A stretch of DNA of 5,101 nt from assembly GCA_031279715.1 (NCBI GenBank), contig JAITHY010000147.1, forward strand, positions 1-5,101, given 5' to 3'. A program made the position numbers and the translations under genes. Position 1 is the first letter of the stretch; the number at the start of each line of letters is the position of its first letter. This document shows positions 4,672 through 5,101 of the stretch, in pieces. This DNA is from Verrucomicrobiales bacterium (GTDB lineage: Bacteria; Verrucomicrobiota; Verrucomicrobiia; Methylacidiphilales; JAAUTS01). A model generated the notes under the pieces. The model saw only the letters and a program-made list of their open reading frames with translations. It was not told where the DNA came from and searched no databases.

Positions 4672-5101
4672 TCACAAAGCCAGCGCCCGGGCGAGGTCGG
4701 CGGTTAAATCACCGGCGTCTTCCAAGCCGGCGGACAGGCGGAAAAATCCGTCGCCGGCAAATTCCCGCCACGAGGCGCGCTGACAGTCAGTGTTCAGTTT
4801 GAACGAGCTTTCCAGCAAATCCCCGCCGGGCATATAAAAAATCAGCGAACGCTGATGGCCAAGCGAGACGGCATAATGGATGACGCGCAGCCGCTCCACA
4901 AAGCGGCGGGCGGCGGCCTCACCGTCAGCGACCTGGAAGGTGAGCATGCCGGAGAAATTTTTCATCTGCCGCCGCGCCAATTCGTGCTGCGGATGCGAGG
5001 GCAGGCCCGGATAAATGACGCGCCGGACACGCGGATGACGTTCCAAAAATTTCGCCACGGTCAGCGCGTTTTCGGCGTGCGCCCTCATCCGCAGCGGGAA
5101 G
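4672..5101 (-). CDS. Cys/Met metabolism PLP-dependent enzyme, C-terminal part (partial)
   Basis: On the minus strand the frame is open from the right edge to the TGA at 4674-4672, giving 142 codons; the N-terminal majority, including the PLP lysine, is outside. In-window residues begin F-P-L-R-M-R-A-H-A-E-N-A, a typical internal segment of the family, so the ATG at 5088 is not the real start. Further marks are 'V-I-Y-P-G-L-P-S-H-P-Q-H-E-L-A', 'Q-M-K-N-F-S-G-M-L-T-F', 'A-V-S-L-G' and the C-terminal 'F-F-R-L-S-A-G-L-E-D', whose Arg binds the substrate carboxylate in this family (cystathionine gamma-synthase, cystathionine beta-lyase, methionine gamma-lyase, O-acylhomoserine sulfhydrylase). The common 'H-P-A-x-M-T-H' stretch is replaced by 'Y-M-P-G-G-D-L-L-E-S-S-F', which I associate with a subgroup of the family. 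The exact reaction cannot be settled from this part. It converges on the kinase gene with 53 bases between the ends. Confidence 0.9.
   Translation of the reverse strand, partial: FPLRMRAHAENALTVAKFLERHPRVRRVIYPGLPSHPQHELARRQMKNFSGMLTFQVADGEAAARRFVERLRVIHYAVSLGHQRSLIFYMPGGDLLESSFKLNTDCQRASWREFAGDGFFRLSAGLEDAGDLTADLARALAL

Larger units (their letters stand above)
75..5066. repeat. Dispersed highly iterated 7-mer GTCAGCG / CGCTGAC (24 copies)
   Basis: By hand, GTCAGCG starts at 75, 359, 440, 1078, 1567, 1899, 2018, 2315, 3051, 3441, 4627, 4924 and 5060 (13 copies). CGCTGAC starts at 741, 915, 948, 1698, 2010, 2379, 2474, 3125, 3317, 4393 and 4778 (11 copies). At about 60% GC with independent bases, roughly one copy in total would be expected. 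Many copies extend toward CTGAC-N-GTCAGCG. Within genes the copies fall in all three frames and encode different peptides (V-S-V, T-L-T, A-S-A, G-Q-R, A-D-G), so protein sequence alone does not explain them. The function is unknown. Confidence 0.85.

Noticed and set aside
75..5066. GTCAGCG copies as a Chi-like or KOPS-like strand-biased signal
   Set aside because: Orientation is nearly balanced (13 versus 11), whereas such signals are normally strongly strand-biased.
5086..5088. ATG at 5088 (minus) as the start of the PLP enzyme
   Set aside because: The frame stays open to the edge and the upstream codons (F-P-L-R) continue a conserved internal segment, so the gene is cut by the window.

Overview
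The window is a GC-rich bacterial segment (about 60% GC by eye) holding seven genes on both strands. The protein flavours fit a Gram-negative-type organism with an outer membrane. Tandem CACGAAT repeats at 1971-2000 and the character of the PfkB-type kinase and the RNase H-like nuclease make me think of Verrucomicrobiota or a relative. That placement is inference from recollection, not from a search.

Layout: a minus-strand gene starts at 187 and runs off the left edge. It encodes an exported or anchored protein resembling extracellular solute-binding proteins. A divergent promoter region (188-295) separates it from four closely spaced plus-strand genes that look like one operon: a YdbH/AsmA-like envelope protein (296-1969); a lipoprotein that appears to fuse YnbE-like and YdbL-like (DUF1318) parts (1976-2479); a DEDDy RNase H-like 3'-5' exonuclease (2493-3041); and a small HExxH metallopeptidase (3060-3431). 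After an AT-rich spacer with its own promoter-like signals comes a PfkB-family sugar/nucleoside kinase (3506-4618). It converges on the C-terminal part of a Cys/Met-metabolism PLP-dependent enzyme that enters from the right edge on the minus strand (4672-5101).

The first two operon genes parallel the E. coli ydbH-ynbE-ydbL operon, in which an inner-membrane AsmA-like bridge protein, its outer-membrane lipoprotein partner and a periplasmic accessory protein act in phospholipid transport between the membranes. Here the bridge is short (557 residues) and the two partners seem to be one polypeptide. The nuclease and metallopeptidase have no evident link to lipid transport and may simply share transcription.

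The most unusual signal is not a gene. The 7-mer GTCAGCG (or its complement CGCTGAC) occurs 24 times in 5.1 kb against roughly one expected. It lies on both strands, in all reading frames, inside genes and at every gene junction from 2479 rightwards, and sometimes as near-perfect palindromes such as CGCTGACGGTCAGCG. This behaves like a highly iterated genomic signal (uptake sequence, HIP1-like element or other DNA-level mark). A second curiosity is that the tandem CACGAAT repeat supplies the start codon and first codons of the fusion lipoprotein.
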